From contig ML680098.1 of NCBI GenBank assembly GCA_007922225.1, forward strand, positions 3,764,679 to 3,828,678: DNA of 64,000 nt, written 5' to 3'. This document shows, one piece after another, positions 38,043-51,419 of the stretch. A program made the position numbers and the translations under genes. Under the pieces are notes generated by a model. The model was not told the origin of the DNA, searched no databases, and was given only the letters and a program-made list of their open reading frames with translations. The stretch is from Emydura subglobosa. Taxonomy: Eukaryota > Chordata > Testudines > Chelidae. The stretch's first letter is position 1, and every line of letters starts with the position of its first letter.

Positions 38043-39995
38043 AACCAATATCCGCCAAACACGCCCAGTTTATTTCCTCAAAAGTCAGGCTTTCTAGACC
38101 TTGTATCATTTTTGTAGCTGTCTTCTGGGCAGTCGTCCCCCACCCCCTTTCCTATGGTGGGGCACCCAGAACTGGACACAGTTCTGAAGCTGAGGCTTCA
38201 CCAGTGCCTAGTAGAATGGAACTACTATTGTGTGTGTCTTACATATGACTCTCCTGTTAATACATCCCAGAACTAGATTACCCTTTTTGGCATACCCTGG
38301 TTGGCTCATAGTCAACTGGTGATCCACTATAACCCCCAGATCCTTTTCAATCACCTAGGCAGTTAGTCCTCATTTTGTAGTTGTGCATTTGATTTCTCCT
38401 GCCTAACTTTAGGGCTTGTCTTTAGTGACCATCATCTTGTTGATGTTAGACCACTTCTCCAATTTGTCAAGGTCATTGGAGGACAGAAGCCAAAATGTGC
38501 TTGCAACTCCTCCCATCTTGGAGTCATCTGCAAATTTTATAAGTTTAATGACCATTATCCAAGTAATTAATGAAAATATTGACTAGTACTACATCCAGAA
38601 CAGAGTGCCTCCTGTGGAACCCCCCTGTAGACACAGCCTCTTCCTTGATAACTACTGTTTGCTCTTTCAACGAGTTCTACATCCACATTAAAGTAATTTA
38701 ATTTAGACCACATTTCCCTAGCCTGCTTATGAGAATGTCATGTAGGCCCGTGTTAAAAGCCTTACTAGAGCTATTATGTGTCCTGCTTCCCCCCATTCAC
38801 CTTGTCAAAGAAGGAAAATAGGCTGATTTGGCATGCTTTGTTCTTGACAAAGTGCTGCTGGCTCTGCCTTATAACTCTATTATCCGCTAGGTGCTTACAA
38901 ACGGATTGTTTAATAATTTGCTCCAATGTCTTTCCAGGTAGGAAATTTAGGCTGACTGGTCTATACTTCCCCCAGTTTTTAAAGATAGGTACTATAGTTA
39001 CCCTTCTCCAGTCCTCTGGGATCACACGTGTGCTCCAGAAGCTCTTGAAGATAATTGCTAATCATTCTGAGGTGATTGCTTCAGCTATTTTCATAAGTGC
39101 CTAAAGGTGAATTTCATCAGGCCCTGCCGATTTGACTACATCTCATACGTCCAAATCTTCTTTACCCCGTTATTTCCCTGTTTTGGATTGTGAGCCTTCC
39201 TCCTTGCTGTTAAGGTCACCATAACCCTTCGTAGTGGAGACTGAAGAAATGTAGGAATTAAACACCTCAGCCTTCTTGATGTCATTATTAGCGATCCTTA
39301 AGTAGTGGACTTTCTCTTAATGTATTGTGCTTTATGTCCCTTGGTAGATGTAACTCATTTTGTGCTTTAGCCTTTCTGATTTTGTCCCTCCATGCTTATT
39401 CTTTTGTAACCAGCCTTGTCAATTTGATGGAGATATATTGGCCTAATCCTCCACATCTGGATAGTTTGCTGCATGTAATAAGAAACTTCCACCTCTCCTC
39501 AACTTGTTTTTCTCTTAGATTTTCTTCTTGGGACCCTTACCTATCGTTTCTCTGAATTTGTTAAAGACTGAAGTCCATTGTCCTTATTCTGCTACACTAA
39601 TGCCTTCCTTTTCTTATGGTCACTTTCACCCAAATTGCCTTCAAGTTTCAGATTTGCAACCAATTTCTCCTTAGTCAGAATCCAGTCTAAAATGGCTGTC
39701 CCGCTGGATACTTCTTCTGAAGCACAAAGTTGTCCCCAGCACATTCCAAGAACTTATTGGCCAGTTTGTGTTTAGGCGTATTACTTTTTCAACAGATGTC
39801 AAGTCCCCCCCATTACTACCGGGTCAGTGATGCCAATTAAGTTTATTATATGTACTATCCCTATAATCCTATCATTCAGAATTTTACCCCTGATAGTCTG
39901 ATTACTCAGACCCATACCCCCTTTGAAGTGATCACAAAATAGTCTTTTGCTTCCAACCTTTAAAAGTTTACTTATTATATGCGCCACTTCCCCTT
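38043..39995 (-). mobile_element. CR1 LINE, about 2-kb antisense copy covering reverse transcriptase
   Basis: On the minus strand the best preserved frame (39025 down to 38774) reads IPEDWRRVTIVPIFKNWGKY, RPVSLNFLPGKTLEQIIKQS, then ADNRVIRQSQQHFVKNKACQ. This is the CR1 reverse transcriptase segment (consensus-like PEDWR..I.PIFKKG..NYRPVSL.S.PGK..EQII). Downstream on that strand (38770 to 38400) the DNA matches the later RT blocks, out of frame. Still further (38340 to 38050) it matches the thumb and 3' region, including the complement of 'ctgtgtccagttctgggtgcc'. Sequence from 39030 to 39995 corresponds to the part 5' of the RT block. Stops and frameshifts are numerous. It lies head-on to KCNMA1 in the intron between the calcium-bowl exon and the 41480 exon. 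Confidence 0.88.
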
Positions 39996-40299
39996 AGAGT
40001 AGTAAATAAATATCACATTTGGAAGCAATTCTGATCCATCAGCTAACTATATACATTTTGTAAAATCACAGTAATAATTGTCTGTGTATATAATTACTAA
40101 AATGCCAATTCTGGATATTTTTATCTAGACTGGATTTTTTTTTTTTGTAATTTAGGCAACAAGTGTGTATATAAAACAACAGAGGCCTCAAGTCATGAAA
40201 ATGAAGCTTTTATAGCAAACAAATCTCCGAGAAGAATTTTTTTTTAACAGGGGTCACATATGAACATACGAGAGCCCAAGAGAAATGATGAAGGTCTGC

Positions 40300-40425
40300 A
40301 AACTAACTCTATTCTTTGACCATGTGACCTAGAACAAGTTAATTAATGTCTATGTCCTTCTGTTTCCCCATCTCTGAAATGTAGCTAGTGATGCTTCCCT
40401 GACTTTGTAATCAGCACTGAGATCT
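40300..40425 (+). repeat. MIR/CORE-SINE-like fragment
   Basis: 'ctttgaccatgtgacctaga', 'acaagttaattaatgtctatg', then 'ctgtttccccatctctgaaat' and 'gtagctagtgatgc' follow the middle part of the MIR consensus (ctgtgtgaccttgggcaag, ttacttaacctctctgtgcc, tcagtttccccatctgtaaaatg). Confidence 0.75.
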
Positions 40426-41404
40426 GTGGATGAAAAGTACAATTTGAAGCTGAGGTCATCAGGTCAAATCTATAGGTAGTTTTTATAGGGTCTAACTTCA
40501 ATAGTAGGCAAGTGTCAATAAGGCAAGTCTTTTGCCCCCAAGAGCTATATATGAACCTTTTTCTCCTAATCTGCTTTTTTGCGGGCAAGTCTCTTGAAAA
40601 ACACCAGACATCAGTAGGATTGGAAGTAGTGGCTGATTTTTTGCGTAGTCTCTTTTTAAACAGCGCATGTTGTATACTGTAGATATTTAACTGGGTATCT
40701 TTGAGCTAGACCAGTATCCTTTTAAAGTCATGCATCTGGCATTAAATTAATATTTAAAACACCCATTGTTTGCCTGACAGACCGGCAATGCTTCAGATGC
40801 TGGCAAAATGTCAGTGTAGAGTAAGTCTTCCCTAATAAACCACACTTACCCTATACCCTAGAGTTTTTTAAAAGGACCACCAGGATCCCAAACTCATCAT
40901 ACATTTATCTGAAATGAACTCAAAATGTTTAATTGATACGTGCTTATGTCTGAACACTGTCAAGTCTCGTAATAAGATGTTTAGTACAATACATCGGTTA
41001 GACTGCTAGAGTCCAGCCACAGTAATAAGTAATGACATTTGCAGCACAGAGGCAGCTCCCCAACGAATTGGTGACAAGTATAAAAAGGCAGACTAGCTTG
41101 TGTAAGCTTTAAATGTGGTCTGAATTTTACAATTACATGTCCTAAAGCCTGTTATTAGACGTGAAGGCAAAGAGAAGGAAAGCAGTCATTGCATCACTAC
41201 TAACACCAATTATAGGAAACATAAATCATTCAAATTTTTGTTCTTTAATAAAAATCAGCCTGAATTGGTGTTTAAAAGGAAGGATCTAGTGTAGGAGCCT
41301 AATGGGATAGAAGAAAATAGAGTAATTGGAGGCTGCTGTCTTTTCATTTTCTATGTAAAATTATTTGAAGAGACAGCCAAGAACTTTAAACAGCAGAAAC
41401 CTAG

Positions 41405-41683
<279 letters not shown>

Positions 41684-43051
41684 TAAAAGAAAAGTAAAAT
41701 CAAGGCAGCCATTCAGTAATTGTTTCATCTTCTGTTGAATTTTTTAAAAAAAGGTTTTCATAACAATAAACATGGCATTCCTCTTTTTTAATTTCTCCCC
41801 CTCCCCCTAAAAGCCATGGAGTCCACTTGAAATTTTGAGAAGATCTGGTGATATATTCCTCTGCTCAGTCCCACACTGCCTCTATCCTGGTTAAGAAACT
41901 ATATGAGGATCCAACTTGTTAGGCTCCATTGTCTATGCAGGCTGAAATCAGAAATGACAATGTAAAATAAATAGTTTCTGTAACAAGGTCCTCAGGTCCT
42001 ATCCATGGCTGGGTCCTCCAAATCTATTCATCTAAATTTTTCAGAAAGACACTATAATTGCTTCCATGAACCAGTCCTGTTAAAAAAAATAAGTCAGTGT
42101 GCAAAGGGATGGGAAAAACAGTTTGGATAAAATAACAGCTGACCTCAAACCCTCTTTCTAAAGGTGAGCGAAACCAAAATCTTTGTAGCGCTTTGATAGG
42201 TTAGCATATTTTTTCTTTGTACCCCTGAACTTCCTGGTTTTTGCTAAGACCATAAGCATAAACGTGAATATACAGCAAGGAAGATTATATTGTGTTGTTT
42301 CCAGCCTAATCAAAATACATACATGCTCAAAATCATGTGACAACCTCTTTGTCTGATTTTCCTAACCCAGTACCCAAAAATAAAAAAGTTCAATAAGCAG
42401 CCAGACACATAGAGACATTTATTTGAATCAAACCAAATTTCCATCCCTTATGAATCTTGCTCATGCTTTCCCAAAGCATCCTTTTCATCTTTCATGACAA
42501 TTTGACCTCTTATGTAAATTAATCTATGATTTTCTGTGGTTTTTAAGGAACACAGTGCTCCATTCTCCATGAATAGAACTGGTAAATATAATCTTTAGTC
42601 ATTGGACAGGCTACAAAATGACACATCTACAGACAAACAACCCATTTACTGCAAAAGTAAAATGAGAATGAAAAGAAGATTTTTAAATATGATCATCTTG
42701 ATAGGATTAACAGATTCTTAATTTGGATACTCAGATTAACATTTAGGCAGATAAAACAGCCTTTGCCTGCCTCAGTGTTCATCTTGGGTAGTTAATTTCT
42801 GCCTACCTTGAATACCCATAAAATAGCAATTAACAAAAATTATTTATGCAATATCCCTAATACAAATTGTGGAGTTGCTGCTATAAAAATTGCTGTTATG
42901 TTCCACCTCTGTCCTGATTACATTTCAGTGTTGGGTGTATAAGGCCCACTAGCGTGTGGGTCATAGTCATGCTGTTGCACAGGCCAACTGTCTGAAACTT
43001 TCATTCATTTGTCAAAGTAATCATTTTTCTTTAATAGTTAATACAATAACT

Positions 43052-43545
43052 AGAGCTACTAGGCAAAGGAAAGATGTGGACAAATTGGAGAAAGTCCAGA
43101 GAAGAGCACCATAATGATTAAAGGTCTAGAAAACGTGACCTATGAGGGAAGATGGAAAATATTGGGTTTGTTTAGTTTGGAGAAGAGAGGACTGAGGGGG
43201 GGACATCACAGTTTTCAAGTAGACAAAAAGTTGTTACAAAGAGGAGGGAGAAAAATTGTTCTCATTAACCTCTAGGATAGGACAAGAAGGAGTGGGTTTA
43301 AATTGAAGCAAGGGCAGTTTAGGTTGGACATTAGGAAAAACTTCCTAAGTGCCAGGGTAGTTAAAGACTGGACTAAATTGGCTAGGGAGGTAGTGGAATC
43401 TCTATCATTGGAGATTTTTAAGCACAGGTTAGACAAACGTCTGTAAGTGATGGTGTAGATAATACTTACGTCTGCCTTGAGTGCAGGGGACTGCACTAGA
43501 AGACCTCGCGAGGCCCTTTCCTCTCCTACAATTCTATGATTTAAT
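43052..43545 (+). mobile_element. CR1 LINE 3' end, about 0.5 kb, sense
   Basis: The copy begins inside the thumb region ('gatgtggacaaattggagaa', 'agtccagagaagagcacc') and continues with 'ggtttgtttagtttggagaag' and 'aggttggacattaggaaaaac'. It finishes with the CR1 end: 'ggggactgcactagaagacct', a 'cgaggccctttcctctcc' segment and 'attctatgattt'. It is strongly 5'-truncated, as most CR1 copies are, with no long reading frame. Confidence 0.88.
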
Positions 43546-43974
43546 AGTCAAATGTTCGAAAGTGGAGACCAAACCTTTGACAAAATGCTTCAGCATTCAG
43601 CTAAAGTTAGCCATTAAATTAAGTAACCCAGAGACAAAACTTACCTTATTTTCAAATACTAGAGAACATCTTTCACTCTGTTGCAGCTCCAGCTCCACAT
43701 TAAGCTGACATCCCCAGGAGGGTTACATTGGATAAAGAATAGTTTTTAGAAGGGATATAATCTCTTAAACTTCAGGACATTAAACAAATACTAATGGATG
43801 GATTAAGAATTGGTGCTATGGTCAAGGTATTCCATCACTGTCCACCTTACATCTCCCTTATTCAAATATGCAGACCATACAGTAGTTTTAATATGAATAT
43901 TTTTAGGTGCCTCCAATATGTGTCGTGCTGGAGCAGAATTATGAATTGTGTAGGGAAGTCACTGTACATGATTA

Positions 43975-44105
43975 TAAACAGGGTCTGCATTCATCGGAGT
44001 TCTGAGTTCTGTTCCAAGCTCTACAACTGTCTCCATGTATGTGAGTCCTTCAACAATCCATGAACTCATCTGTAGAATGGGTATACTAATTACTTAAGAT
44101 CACCC
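43975..44105 (+). repeat. MIR/CORE-SINE-like fragment
   Basis: 'tctgagttctgttccaagc', 'actgtctccatgtatgtgag', 'ccttcaacaatccatgaact' and 'catctgtagaatgggtatac', then 'taattacttaaga', follow the MIR order (gttcgaatcccggctctgcc ... tgtgaccttgggcaa ... catctgtaaaatggggata). The tail is decayed. Confidence 0.6.
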
Positions 44106-44244
44106 TACGTGCATTAGCAGTGCATTAGAATTCTAACTCAAGACACCAGCAAAACACAGAATTGGGTTATTGAAAGCTCTGTTGTTTATCCTGCTTCCAT
44201 CATAACTGCCCTTAACTAGCGCACTTCACTCATAACTGTCAAAG

Positions 44245-44335
44245 TGTAGATAAGCAAACTGAACCCAAACTTCAGCTAGAGTGCATTAGTGGAGCTACAC
44301 CGATTTACAATAGCTGAAATCTGACCCATCATGGC
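44245..44335. repeat. Decayed hairpin repeat fragment
   Basis: 'ggagctacaccgatttacaatagctgaaat' and 'ctgacccatcatgg' resemble the half-arm 'tggagctatgctgatttacaccagctgaggatctggccc' that I know from reptile palindromic repeats. Only the right half can be followed. Confidence 0.35.
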
Positions 44336-44993
44336 TAAGAATAAATGAGTTATATGTAACGAAATGAAGAGTAATTGTTAACTCATCATAATAATCCCTT
44401 GGATTCTTTATGAAATTAGCAGAATTTTAAAGGGGTGACTATTTTATTAGCTGCAACTGATTCAGGATTTTGAACTAGAACCCTTGGGAAATTTTCCCCC
44501 TTCATCTCCATCATCTACAAATTATGCTTTTTGCAAGGTTCTGAAGTGTCACCACTTTGCTCTCCATACTGATTCTTTGTCAAGCTGATGGAGCTGAGTT
44601 CTTTCACAGCATACATACTCTCAAAAGTGGAGCAAAATAAAATTTAAATTAAAAAAAATCACACATTCTTAATCATCATTTTGTTAAGACCGTGTTTCTC
44701 TCAAATTGTAGAACATCTATTCTCTGTCCCCAAAGCTGACACTTCCAGTTAAATTCAGAGTCACTTGCTGATCACAAGTTCAGCATCTTTCCATGTGATA
44801 AAAATCACTGGGAAATAACATCCTATATACACACAGTTTTGCGCTTCAACATTTAGGTTAGGCATTTTCTTGACTAATTGTTTCCTCATCTGTGACAGGT
44901 AAGCAACAGATTGTGATTCTGTGCCAAAGGGACAAGGTGTGAAGCAGACTGAAAATATCTCTCTCCCCCTTATCCCCCCATTTTGTCTCCTAG

Positions 44994-45119
<126 letters not shown>

Positions 45120-45360
45120 TAGGATTTATTTCGCTTGCTTATTGTACCTCATTCTGCCTGCTATGGACAATCCAGATGCCTTTTACAGGGTACAAATAAT
45201 GATCGTTTAAATTGTTTTCACCATCCCCAACCACGTTCTGTATCATGACTACCTCTTCCAACTCTTTTAGTGATAAGTCCTTAGTGGAACACTAATCATT
45301 TAATGCCATATCATACAATATTTTTTTCATTTTTCTTTCTTAAATTGACAAAAATGAACT

Positions 45361-45450
45361 GGTGGTGCAGCAGTGGTAGTCCCAGTGACAAGGTGGATGG
45401 GTAGCTTCTATTGGCCCAATTTCTGTTGGTGAACGAGACAAACTTGTGAG
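45361..45450 (+). repeat. Decayed fragment of a common turtle repeat
   Basis: 'gacaaggtggatgggtagct', 'tctattggcccaatttctgt' and 'tggtgaacgagacaaacttg', then 'tgagctc', follow a repeat I know from turtle genomes ('aggtgggtgaggtaatatcttttattggaccaacttctgttggtgagagagacaagctttcgagc' type). About 80 bases can be aligned by eye. Class not determined. Confidence 0.5.
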
Positions 45451-45744
45451 CTCAATGACATGGTATTTTAAATGCTCTGAAAGCACCTTATATTTAATTG
45501 CATCCTTACTTAGTCTAACCCAAGATATTCGATTTACACTCCGGGGGAGAGGAGGGGGACCTTACTATTTGCTAACCTTAATTGTAGTAATTGGTGGTAT
45601 TCTAACCTGCTTTATTACATTAATTTAACATCTTCTGTACTTAGATAATAGTAGCCACTTTTTTTGGGCTCAGACTGTGAGAAGCACTGTTCTTTGAGCA
45701 ATAGCATAATGCATAGCATGCTAAGTAAAAGTTGCCTATTCTTA

Positions 45745-45835
45745 ATGATGGGCCATATTCTGATTCCACAGAGGAAGTCAAAGGCAACGTTTCCATGGGC
45801 TTCAAAGGGAGCAGGATCTGGGCCCATATATACAT
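45745..45835. repeat. Imperfect hairpin repeat
   Basis: The left arm 'gatgggccatattctgattcc' pairs with the right arm 'gggagcaggatctgggccca' (gggcca..tctgat / atc.gggccca). The centre contains 'gtttccatgggcttcaa'. A member of the palindromic family. Confidence 0.5.
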
Positions 45836-46559
45836 CAATGAGGTCCACTTAGGCCACTAAATAAGCATCAGTTTGCTAAGCTTCTATGAGTGGACGGTCT
45901 TACGTTAATAAAAGATAGCCACATCACACAAACTCCACCATAACTGGCCCTAATCTACCCATTCATTACCGTTACAAATGCTGCAGAAAGATTTACAACT
46001 GAATGGGTATGGTGCAAATAAGCAACCTTATCACCCACAGATATGGATCCTCCAAGTTAGGACTCTGGGTTGAGCAGTGCAGTGAAACTTAGATCATCAC
46101 TTTATGTGCTGTACTGATTGATAGCTATTCTGTGGATAAGTAAGATACTTCAGTCTCCAAGACTGCCAAACCAGATCTCTTATAAGCACTAATTCACTTC
46201 AAAAAAAAAATTATAGGGACAAATTGTGGCAATCTTGATCAGTTTTTAAATATTTATTATTAAACAAAACATTCCTATTGACTTTCTCATGTAAAATGAT
46301 TATTGAAGAGTTGTGGACTAAGTAAGGATGTAAAGAAAAAATGTAATTTTCTTGCATTTATAAATGCACTTAGAAGATTACTGAGAGATGCATCTTAACA
46401 ATGTTACTGCAGTATTTATTAATGTATTTTTGTTTAGTGTATATACATATTCATGATAACAGAACATCTTTTCCTTGCTCTAGTGCTCCTTAAATAGACC
46501 ACCCTGGAATGGACCACACCTGTAATGCCCTCACTTCAGTAATCATTTAAATGTTTTTG

Positions 46560-46770
46560 CTGGTTCTTGAGGACATTAGATTCCCCCACCAAAGCGACTT
46601 TGTATCATGCACTGAATCACCAAGGTGGTGTAAGGAGTTCCAAAGGTGAGGGGCCCTTGTAGAGAACATTTGGCTTAAAAGCCCCTACTGAGTGTGGCAG
46701 CCTGACACAAGGAGAGAGGTGGTCTCTGGGATAAGTAGGTTCCCAGGTCGTTATACAAGCTAAATATGTA
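46560..46770. repeat. Possible fragment of an old interspersed repeat
   Basis: 'ggagttccaaaggtgaggggcccttgtagaga' and 'agcctgacacaaggagag' resemble the later part of a sauropsid repeat that also gives the 'gctaggcactttacac' fragment at 9300. The link is by memory of similar copies and is weak. Confidence 0.35.
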
Positions 46771-46824
46771 TGCACAACTAAGGAGAGCAAAATTTCTGAT
46801 AAATGTTGCTAGAGGAGATTTTAA

Positions 46825-47106
<282 letters not shown>

Positions 47107-47791
47107 TATGTGTACCCACCCTTACTGTGTGTGAAACTTGCATCTGCCACCCATTCCTCCCTGTTGATGTTTTCATGTTTTCCCATGGAGTTCTTCTCCC
47201 CCACCTCTTTTTTGTACACATATTTTACATATCTATGACAGTGTGCATGTGATTGTCATTTTTATTTCACCACCATAAAACCCTTAAGCACAACAGCAAC
47301 AAAGCAGACGGACCAAAAGTTATTTATGATACGAAGGGGAAAAAAACCTAAGCCGATAGCCATACCAAAACCATAAATAACTCACCATAGCAACTACTCT
47401 ACATATCATAAGATAGAATGTGTTTAGCATGAATACTTGTTCTTGATGTCAGAGTTACACAAAGAAAGTTATTTAATGCAGAAGTGTTGCTGTATTGGGG
47501 TTTTGCTGAAACATACACATGAAGTTAGTACATTTATTTGATGCTTAGACGGCTTACCCATTGGAAAAAAACCCCTACTGATTGTTTCACTCTCAAAGCT
47601 GAAATAGCATAAGGCTTTCACCATTTGTATAGATTATTAAGCACCTGCTCTATACCAAAGCAACATGAGAGACTTTTCTGTTTATATAAGGACTTTCTTT
47701 AAAATACAGTCCTTTTAGAGAGAATGTCTCATCCCTTTAACTCTGATATTTTCCAGGCATGGAGTTGTAAAACTGTTTTTAAAAAGTGTCT

Positions 47792-47968
47792 ATTAAATTA
47801 TTATTCTTTCTATTGCCATGCAAGTAGCTTTAGCGTCTTTCACTTTTGACATTTGGGATGAAAAGCCATATGTATCATAAAATATTGGATGTAAGTCATT
47901 AAAAACTGCCTTTCCAGGACTTTTACATCTGTGAAAAGGTGATTAATTCACCTTTTGTACAGAATAAA
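47792..47968 (+). promoter_or_regulatory. Candidate poly-A signals for the short (QEDRL) transcript
   Basis: ATTAAA occurs at 47792-47797 and AATAAA at 47963-47968, 0.7 to 0.9 kb beyond the QEDRL stop codon. Both are the hexamers used for cleavage and polyadenylation. A T-rich stretch follows at 47990-48005. Usage is inferred only. AATAAA occurs often by chance in AT-rich introns. Confidence 0.4.
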
Positions 47969-49085
47969 ATAATGTTAAGAAAACAGAAAGTATTTTTCCA
48001 TGTTTAAGTATCAAAACTATCCCCTAAGTATCAGATTTCAGGGGACTTTGCTTCCCCCAACCTCCCAATAGTAGTTCAGCTTGGTCATTAAACATCCTAA
48101 TCAAAGCCTGGGCCCTGTTCTAATGAGTGGTTTGTGAAGGGTGCATGCCAACAATCTCTTAGGAGGTGTATAGGAGAGAAAGAGATTATTTATGGGCCTT
48201 CAGCCTAAGAAGCTGTGAAGGGTGTGTTATGGAGCATGTCCCACATTAACCTATATGCATTCCCAAACCCAGGAGTGGCTACTCCTTGAGTAGAGTAGGT
48301 TGGGTGCTACGTGCTAGGCTGCTCCTAACCACAATATTGGTGGGGGAGGAGTATTGTAACACTTGCACTACAGCCTTTCCTGCACTTGCCAGAATTTGGC
48401 TTTTGGATTTCTTACCAATGGTTCAGTTAGCTAAGCTAAAGTTGTGTCAGAGAACTAAATACAGTAAAGAAGGGAAGCCTAGGATAGAAAGCCACCAAAA
48501 TGTATTTTTCAAACCTGTTTCAAGTGCCAGGGATGCCATAAAATCATACCCCTCCTACCACTTCATTTGTGAGTGGCTGCCCAGCACCGAAGGTGTATAT
48601 CTAGAAAACATATGCAAACCAGGCAGAGGAAGAGTAGCTGCCAGGCAGCAAGAGGTGTTTTTTATGGTAGTGCTGTTTTCTCCCCTCTCCCCTCCCCAAG
48701 CATGGTAATTTTGGAGCTTTGCTTGCTGTGTGAATTGACAATGAAGTCAAGCACTTTTACTGACAAAACCTGGTATGGTACAACTGGGGCTACCCACAGT
48801 GCATCTGTGCCGTGTTAAGAATAATGATTGGAATGAGAAATTATGGTGTGTATAAGCAAATGCAGCTGTAAGTCCTATGAGTGGAAGATGTTGCAAATTA
48901 TATTTGTCCCCATCCCAAAACTCTCTCTTATGAAGACAAATTCAGGTAGTCTTTGAAAATAGTTATGGTGTTTTGCCCTAAGAACATTCATAACAACAAG
49001 GCTGTGCCAGTTAAAGTGCTCAACAGGAAATTTGACAGTTTAAAAAGCATTGTAAAACTTACATAGCTTACTTCTCTTTCTAAAG

Positions 49086-49114
49086 TGCAACAAGGATGAA
49101 TAGAATGGGCCAAG
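49086..49114 (+). CDS. KCNMA1: KCNMA1 29-nt microexon that switches the C-terminal frame
   Basis: The acceptor is 'ttctctttctaaag' and the donor 'gtatga'. With the 'aa' left by the tail exon it reads N-ATRMNRMGQ and leaves one G, which joins 'ca' of the last exon to give Ala. The known mammalian peptide at this place is NATRMTRMGQ followed by AEKKWFTD, so the microexon is recognised by its protein, its length and its exact phase. At 29 nt it is too short to stand out as an ORF. Inclusion gives the long ...VEDEC end. Skipping gives ...NRKEMVYR. The C-to-A type change Thr to Asn in RMTRMG is conservative. Both splice sites are short-tract types, which fits regulated inclusion (inference). Confidence 0.92.
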
Positions 49115-50155
49115 GTATGACAATTAATGGTTCTGCATGACCTAGCAACTGCTGTGGGTTTCCTTCTATAACATTGTCCTTGTGAAAACTTGTGAAATTA
49201 AAAAAAAGTGATAAACTTTATTCAGTTATTGGTTTATTTCTTTTAATTGTTTTGCTTTATTTTTTCCCTAAATCAAAAGTAAAACTGGCTGCTGCTGCTG
49301 TTGCTCAACCCTATTTTATTTTTATCCTCTCATCTGCTTGCCCTTTAATTGCACGTGTCCTCTCCTAACCCTCTATGTACCTGCTCAGTGAAAATATTTC
49401 CCTGTTGCAGACACCATTTCAATTTGCCCAATCCTCATTTCCCTTCCTCTTCTTTCCTGAACCCTTTAACCAAGTATTTTTGTGAACATCTTTATGTTTA
49501 CATGTGTAATATTGACTGAGTTCATTTGATACCAGTTATACACTTTTAGCAGCTTTTGCCACCTAACATGCTTCTCCATTAACATTTCATCCCATTTTTC
49601 TTTGAATGGGGAGTTAATATAGAATCAGTTGTCACATATCTTAGATTTCAATGCATGCGCAAATATTTTTTTTCAGAAATGATCCTTTCTGTCTTAGGCA
49701 GAAAGTGATAGACAATTAGAGAACCAATTTGTCCACTTTGGGAACAGAGCAGAAAATGAGACACTAAATATGAGATCCAATCCTGAACTCCATGGCCTTA
49801 TTAAGGACTAATTAATTCTCCATGGGAATTTTTGTTTAAGGCAGAAGGAGTGAAAATGGGCATGAAGATTGGGCCAAATACATTTTTATTAAGCAAATTG
49901 AATCAAATATAGGAAGTGATGAAGATTTTTTTTACAATGGATCCACTGAGTATTAGAGACTGTTTTCCTTGTATATGATAAATAGAGGAGTGGTTAAGCC
50001 AGCTTTGGACTCTCTACTAGCCTCAAAATATTGTACATCATTTTCAGTAACACTATGGAAATTTTCTGTCACCCCAGAGCTACCCAAAGTCAAGCATTGC
50101 TGTCACCCCTATTTCTAAGTGCTATACCTGGTAAATGCATTGCTTATGCTAATAT

Positions 50156-50229
50156 AGGACCAAATTCACTATTGGTGTAGAATTGATTTCAGCTGAATGA
50201 CGGCAGCACTGAATGAATTTGGCCCATAT
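50156..50229. repeat. Imperfect hairpin repeat (short, well paired)
   Basis: The left arm 'ggaccaaattcactattgg' and the right arm 'cactgaatgaatttggccca' are near reverse complements (accaaattca/tgaatttggc). The whole element is about 74 bp with 'gatttcagctgaatga' in the centre. A compact member of the palindromic family. Confidence 0.6.
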
Positions 50230-51419
50230 TATCACTTCATATACATACAAATGTTTGGTTTAAAGTACTGTGCTCCACCCCAAAGGTGAAAAATTGTACA
50301 AAGGGTAGAATATTGTATGTCTTGTATTTGAAACTCATGAAAGCTGTAAGACAGCCTTTGGTTAAAGAATACTCCTGTAGAGGAAAAGCCAGCGGGAGTT
50401 GTAGCCCTATAGGAACAATTAAGTGACACTGTCAGGTTTCTATGGTAACAGGCTTTTACATGGTTCAGATATTGAGCTTGTTTAGGTGCTTTCTATAGTG
50501 TTTGCTGGACTCTCTAACACATTAGGCATATAATCCCACCAAATATGAAAGTGCCCCATCCATCAAATTGCTACCTTGCAAAAGCTGAGATGTCTTTCCT
50601 GATTTGCACTACCAAGTGGAGTCTGAGTAAATTTTTCTCATGCCATGAAAAAGTAATGATTAGGTACCAATGTGTGCTGACAGACAAAGGACCAAGCTCC
50701 TGACACTGGCTCAACAGCCAATGAAATAAGCAGGCCCAACCTGGCCTTCCCTGTGAAGGCAAAACTGCCATTGACACCACAGCGAATTATGCTGATAAGC
50801 TGCAAAACACGTCTTCTCCCAAACACATAGGGATTTTTAGTTGTTTTTTTTAAAAACGAAATTCATGTGTGTGTGCATAAATTGACAGCATTTGTATCAT
50901 CAGTTCGAGTCCCTCACATTTCAAACCATGTAGCATATTTACAAGGAGAGCTGTGTTAGAACCAGTCAAAGAAATTCACAAATAATGAGAGCAGTTTCAG
51001 CTAACTGCAATTGAGTTTCATAAAATACTCCCCTGCCAAACTAACAATCTTGGGTGGGTGGTGAAACTTCTTTAGGAAGCAATTGCATGTGAGATTTTCC
51101 AACACCACAATTTAATTTTAAGTAGGCTGCCTATGTTGTTATCTTTGTATTATGTTCTCAGCTGGGTTTTTTTCTGCATCAGAAGAGAAAATATTTTCCT
51201 TTAAAACATTAGCTCCAAACCAGAGCTTCCAACAAGAGTGTACTTTGAATTATTCCCTATGGCTATACAGTATCTTCCTTACCTGTACTCTGGTGATGAA
51301 GGCTTTTGAAGGCAAGATCATGGCTTTAGGGATTAGCATTTTCACAGTTAAAAGATTTCAGCCTACCCACATGATCATTTCCAGTCCCTGACACCACATG
51401 CTAACTAGATGTGGGTGAA

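Noticed and set aside
38774..39025. Minus-strand 83-codon ORF with PEDWR...PIFK text as a possible gene
   Set aside because: It is the reverse transcriptase remnant of the antisense CR1 copy. Flanking frames are broken.
48286..48708. 140-codon ORF on the + strand inside the KCNMA1 intron
   Set aside because: No domain or family resemblance, no splice sites placed to include it in KCNMA1, and no promoter-like sequence. Considered chance.
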